NCBI GenBank assembly: GCA_016946835.1 | Contig: JACVTC010000750.1 | Location: 1 to 10,327, forward strand | Origin: Neocallimastix lanati (nom. inval.) | Taxonomy: Eukaryota > Neocallimastigomycota > Neocallimastigomycetes > Neocallimastigales > Neocallimastigaceae | DNA: 10,327 nucleotides | Direction of reading: 5' to 3' | Shown: positions 7,883 through 10,327 of the stretch, one piece after another | Position numbering within the stretch: the first letter of the stretch is position 1 | Layout: the number at the start of each line of letters is the position of its first letter | Made by a program: the position numbers and the translations under genes | The notes under the pieces: generated by a model | The model's database searches: none | Told to the model about the DNA's origin: nothing | What the model saw: the letters and a program-made list of their open reading frames with translations, nothing else

Positions 7883-9184
7883 AATAAATAATAAAAAAAA
7901 TAATAGAGTAATAAGTAATAATAGAATAAATATAAATAGTTCATTAATAAAATAAAAATAAAGAAAAGATAAAAGAATAATAAAAGAATAATAAATAAAA
8001 TACTCTTTTCGATGTATAAAATGATAATATAAATAATAATAATAATTAATAAATCAGTAATTATGAATAAAGTATAACTAACATTATCATTAAATAATAC
8101 TAATTAAGTAAATAAAATGAAATAGTAAAATTTCATTTAAGAATAATCAAAAACTCAATAATAATATCTTCTTTTTTTAACAAAAAGTTTAATTATTAAT
8201 AGCATATTATTCAATTATTATTCAATAAAAGAAGAGTTTGAGGTTATATCTTTATATTCCATCAAAGACAAACAAGGAATCTTTTCAATAGTTAAATATA
8301 AACATGGCTCTTTTCATTATTTTTTATCAATTATTAATATTTATTTTTATTTTTTACTAATAATAGTATAATTTTATTATTGATAGCTTTTAGTTACCTT
8401 TATCCCATTTATTACTTTTGTGAAAAAAATATTTATACTTTTTTTATTAATAAATAATAAATAATATATAATAAATAATAATAATATCAATGTTAATAAT
8501 AATGATAATTGCATTAAAATTTTAATATGTAATGATATTAATAAAATAAATAGATTATTTCCAATTTTAAATTAACTATCCAAAAGTAACCTATAATAAT
8601 AACTAAAACTACATAAGGTATCATTAACAAAACTAAGGATGACAAATATATAACTTTTAGATATTTTATGAAATCCAATCCTAAGGATTCTAATTGTAAG
8701 AATTCTAAACTTGTTACTCCTATTTATATATTTATTTTTTGGCATAAATTTATTCTTTAAAATTTGAAGAATTTACATAAATTTATTATCTAAATAAATT
8801 TAATATATGAAAGTTGCATTTCACAAAATTAAAGATTAATTGATAATAAAATAAAATAAAATAAAATAAATAGTAGAATATGAATATAAAGTACAGATTG
8901 AATAAAATATAAAAATTTAAAATAAAATAAAATAAATTCAATTATAATAATGATTGAATATAATAAATAAAAATACTATAAAAAATAATGATAATAATAT
9001 TAAGTAAATATTATTATATTATAAAAAAATATAATCATTTAATATTAATATTACAATTTTTAATATTTTATTATAAAATTTTTATTTTATATAATATTAT
9101 TAGATTATAAAATATTATTGTCATCATTTCAAATATTCTATTAAATAATAAATAAAAAAAAATGATAAAATAAAAAAAAATAAT
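7883..9184. other. AT-rich intergenic DNA with two short less-biased islands
   Basis: Mostly A/T simple sequence, including an AAAAT-type run at about 8843-8870. Two stretches have more complex sequence: about 8228-8315, within a plus-strand frame open from 8165 to the stop at 8371 (68 codons, including KEEFEVISLYSIKDKQGIF), and about 8617-8760 (47 codons, including TKDDKYITFRYFM). They lie in different frames, neither begins with an ATG, and neither is recognised. A palindrome TTAAAATTTTAA lies at 8514-8525. Confidence 0.6.
8843..8870. repeat. AAAAT pentanucleotide repeat
   Basis: About five ATAAA/AAAAT units in a row. It is a simple microsatellite. Confidence 0.85.
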
Positions 9185-9351
9185 AAATTTGCCAAAGTTT
9201 GTCCTAGAGAATTTCCGGAGGGTTGACTAAATTTCATTAAAATAGATTTATTTATTGATTGGATAAGTAGCTCCTATAATCCTTTATTAGGTAATATAGT
9301 CCTTTTAAATTTAATTTTTCATTATCAGTGATAAACAAAGGGCAGGTTCTC

Positions 9352-9431
9352 TTTTCCGTAGTGTAGTCTAGGAGATTAAGGTTTAAACTGGATAGGGAAA
9401 AATCATATAAAAACGACCATCCTACGGAAAA
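9352..9431. repeat. Inverted repeat, 10-bp perfect arms
   Basis: TTTTCCGTAG (9352-9361) and its exact complement CTACGGAAAA (9422-9431) face each other across 60 bp. Both arms are copies of the dispersed motif. Confidence 0.85.
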
Positions 9432-9567
9432 CAAAGAAATCCGGATTTTTATTAGCAAAAATAATCTATTACCTACCGCAATGCCACAATATCGGTAAGA
9501 TTTTTCTAATCTAACCAGAGAATACTAGGAAATTTTTTCGTTCTAGATGAACAATCACCAACCCTAA

Positions 9568-9609
9568 GGATCCAACAAAATGTAAGGAAATTTTAATTTG
9601 TTTGGATCC
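9568..9609. repeat. Hairpin-forming inverted repeat around GGATCC
   Basis: GGATCCAACAAA (9568-9579) pairs with TTTGTTTGGATCC (9597-9609) with one bulged T, enclosing a 17-nt loop. The stem has 12 pairs. The left arm overlaps the degenerate motif copy at 9558-9570. Confidence 0.75.
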
Positions 9610-10151
9610 ATATTTTAGCATATTTATCATGCTTCTGAAATTAGTTCATGATTAAAAAAATATCGAAAAATATTAAATCGATCAAGATAAGAGGGAACGT
9701 GCCAACCCTACGTATTCTGATTGAAGATGTGAATATTAATATTCCTCTCGTCGTTAAGAGTTCCCATAATAAAGAAGCCAAATATTCATATTATCTACCT
9801 GTATTAACATAGTATATTACTTTGATCATACAATACTTCTAGAACAAAACTTCCTAGAAAGGAATAAGATCTATTACTGTTATAACAATAAGAGAAAACC
9901 TACCAAGATTTCCTTTAGGTAAAAAATCCCCTAAACTACCCTACGGAAAAGAAGACATGTCTGATACTATGGCTGCTAATGGTGAATTAAATTTATAATG
10001 ACCACTGCTCATTAAAGCATTACAAGTGCTACTTAGTAAACTAATAAATTATAAATCTATAAGATATACACAACACTCCGTAAACTAATCCAGCTAGCAC
10101 AACTACCCTACGGAAAATCTTTATGCACTAATTTAGCCATAAATAATCCTC

Positions 10152-10234
10152 CTAAGACATAATATGCAAGACAACCCTACAGGAAAATTCATGACATTAT
10201 TATGTCTTTAGTATTATATTGGATACTAAAAGAC
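10152..10234. repeat. Three-part inverted repeat with mutually exclusive stems
   Basis: CTAAGACATAAT (10152-10163) is complementary to ATTATGTCTTTAG (10199-10211) with one bulge. The second arm also belongs to GTCTTTAGTAT (10204-10214), which pairs with ATACTAAAAGAC (10223-10234) across an 8-nt loop, again with one bulge. The two stems share bases 10204-10211, so they cannot form together in one strand. Confidence 0.7.
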
Positions 10235-10327
10235 TAATACCTCCAGAATACAAGGAATTATCTACTTAAGAAATATCTATAAAATATTACTTTGTTTGGA
10301 TTGAAACTTTCAACGAAAAATTGGACA

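Larger units (their letters stand above)
9212..10187. repeat. Dispersed short motif near CNACCCTACGGAAAA, about eight copies
   Basis: Forward copies: 9417-9431 (CCATCCTACGGAAAA), 9702-9712 (CCAACCCTACG only), 9936-9950 and 10103-10117 (both CTACCCTACGGAAAA), 10172-10187 (CAACCCTACAGGAAAA), and a weaker one at 9558-9570 (CCAACCCTAAGGA). Reverse copies: 9352-9366 (TTTTCCGTAGTGTAG) and 9212-9225 (TTTCCGGAGGGTTG). None is seen in the roughly 9 kb to the left. GC-containing 12-15-mers recurring like this in such an AT-rich background are not expected by chance. Confidence 0.85.
9185..10327. other. Compositionally distinct, repeat-bearing segment of unknown type
   Basis: Sequence complexity and GC rise sharply at about 9190 and stay raised to the window edge. 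No convincing protein is encoded. The longest frame, minus strand 9458-9252 (68 codons), overlaps two copies of the CTACGGAAAA motif and matches no family I know. The segment holds about eight copies of a CNACCCTACGGAAAA-like motif in both orientations and at least three inverted repeats. It may be a degenerate mobile element, a dispersed noncoding repeat, or the flank of a neighbouring gene beyond the window. I cannot choose among these from one copy. Confidence 0.6.

Noticed and set aside
7678-7944. 88-codon minus-strand open frame of Tyr, Leu, Phe, Ile and little else, resembling a membrane protein
   Set aside because: It lies on the 16-bp minisatellite. The apparent hydrophobic repeats are the translation of AATA-type simple sequence.
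9252-9458. 68-codon minus-strand open frame
   Set aside because: It overlaps two copies of the dispersed motif, part of it is the translation of that motif (FSVGW), and no family is recognised. It is better read as repeat sequence.

Overview
The window looks like nuclear DNA of a fungus with an extremely AT-rich genome. An anaerobic gut chytrid (Neocallimastigomycota) is the best guess. The reasons are: a protein with the signature of fungal conventional kinesin, 15 short GT-AG introns, exons of ordinary composition, and noncoding DNA made almost only of A/T homopolymers and ATTT/ATT/AAAAT simple repeats. The phylum is an inference; 'fungal kinesin-1' is close to certain.

Layout. Positions 1-531 are the 3' flank of the gene and hold no gene. 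Positions 532-5690, minus strand, hold one complete kinesin-1 heavy chain gene in 16 exons. Its introns are 98-222 nt and one exon is only 26 nt. The deduced product is about 961 residues: motor domain (P-loop GQTGSGKT, switch I, switch II), neck linker, neck coiled coil, hinge, long coiled-coil stalk, conserved cargo-binding tail, and an IAK autoinhibitory motif near the C-terminus. Positions 5691 to about 9184 are some 3.5 kb of AT-rich intergenic DNA. They contain simple repeats, a 16-bp minisatellite (7723-7882) and two or three small open stretches of doubtful meaning. Near 9185 the composition changes abruptly. From there to the window edge lies a more mixed, non-coding-looking segment with about eight copies of a short motif resembling CNACCCTACGGAAAA in both orientations, plus inverted repeats. 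It is probably mobile-element or dispersed-repeat material, but I do not recognise the family.

Three apparent single-base frame problems occur in the last exons of the kinesin gene: a compensating pair at about 1418-1442 and one at 776-778. The protein-level conservation around them is intact, and each lies at a short homopolymer. Assembly or sequencing indels are therefore the simplest explanation, with early decay of this copy as the alternative. There is one convincing gene, so no operon or multi-gene system can be proposed. The least explained part of the window is 9185-10327.
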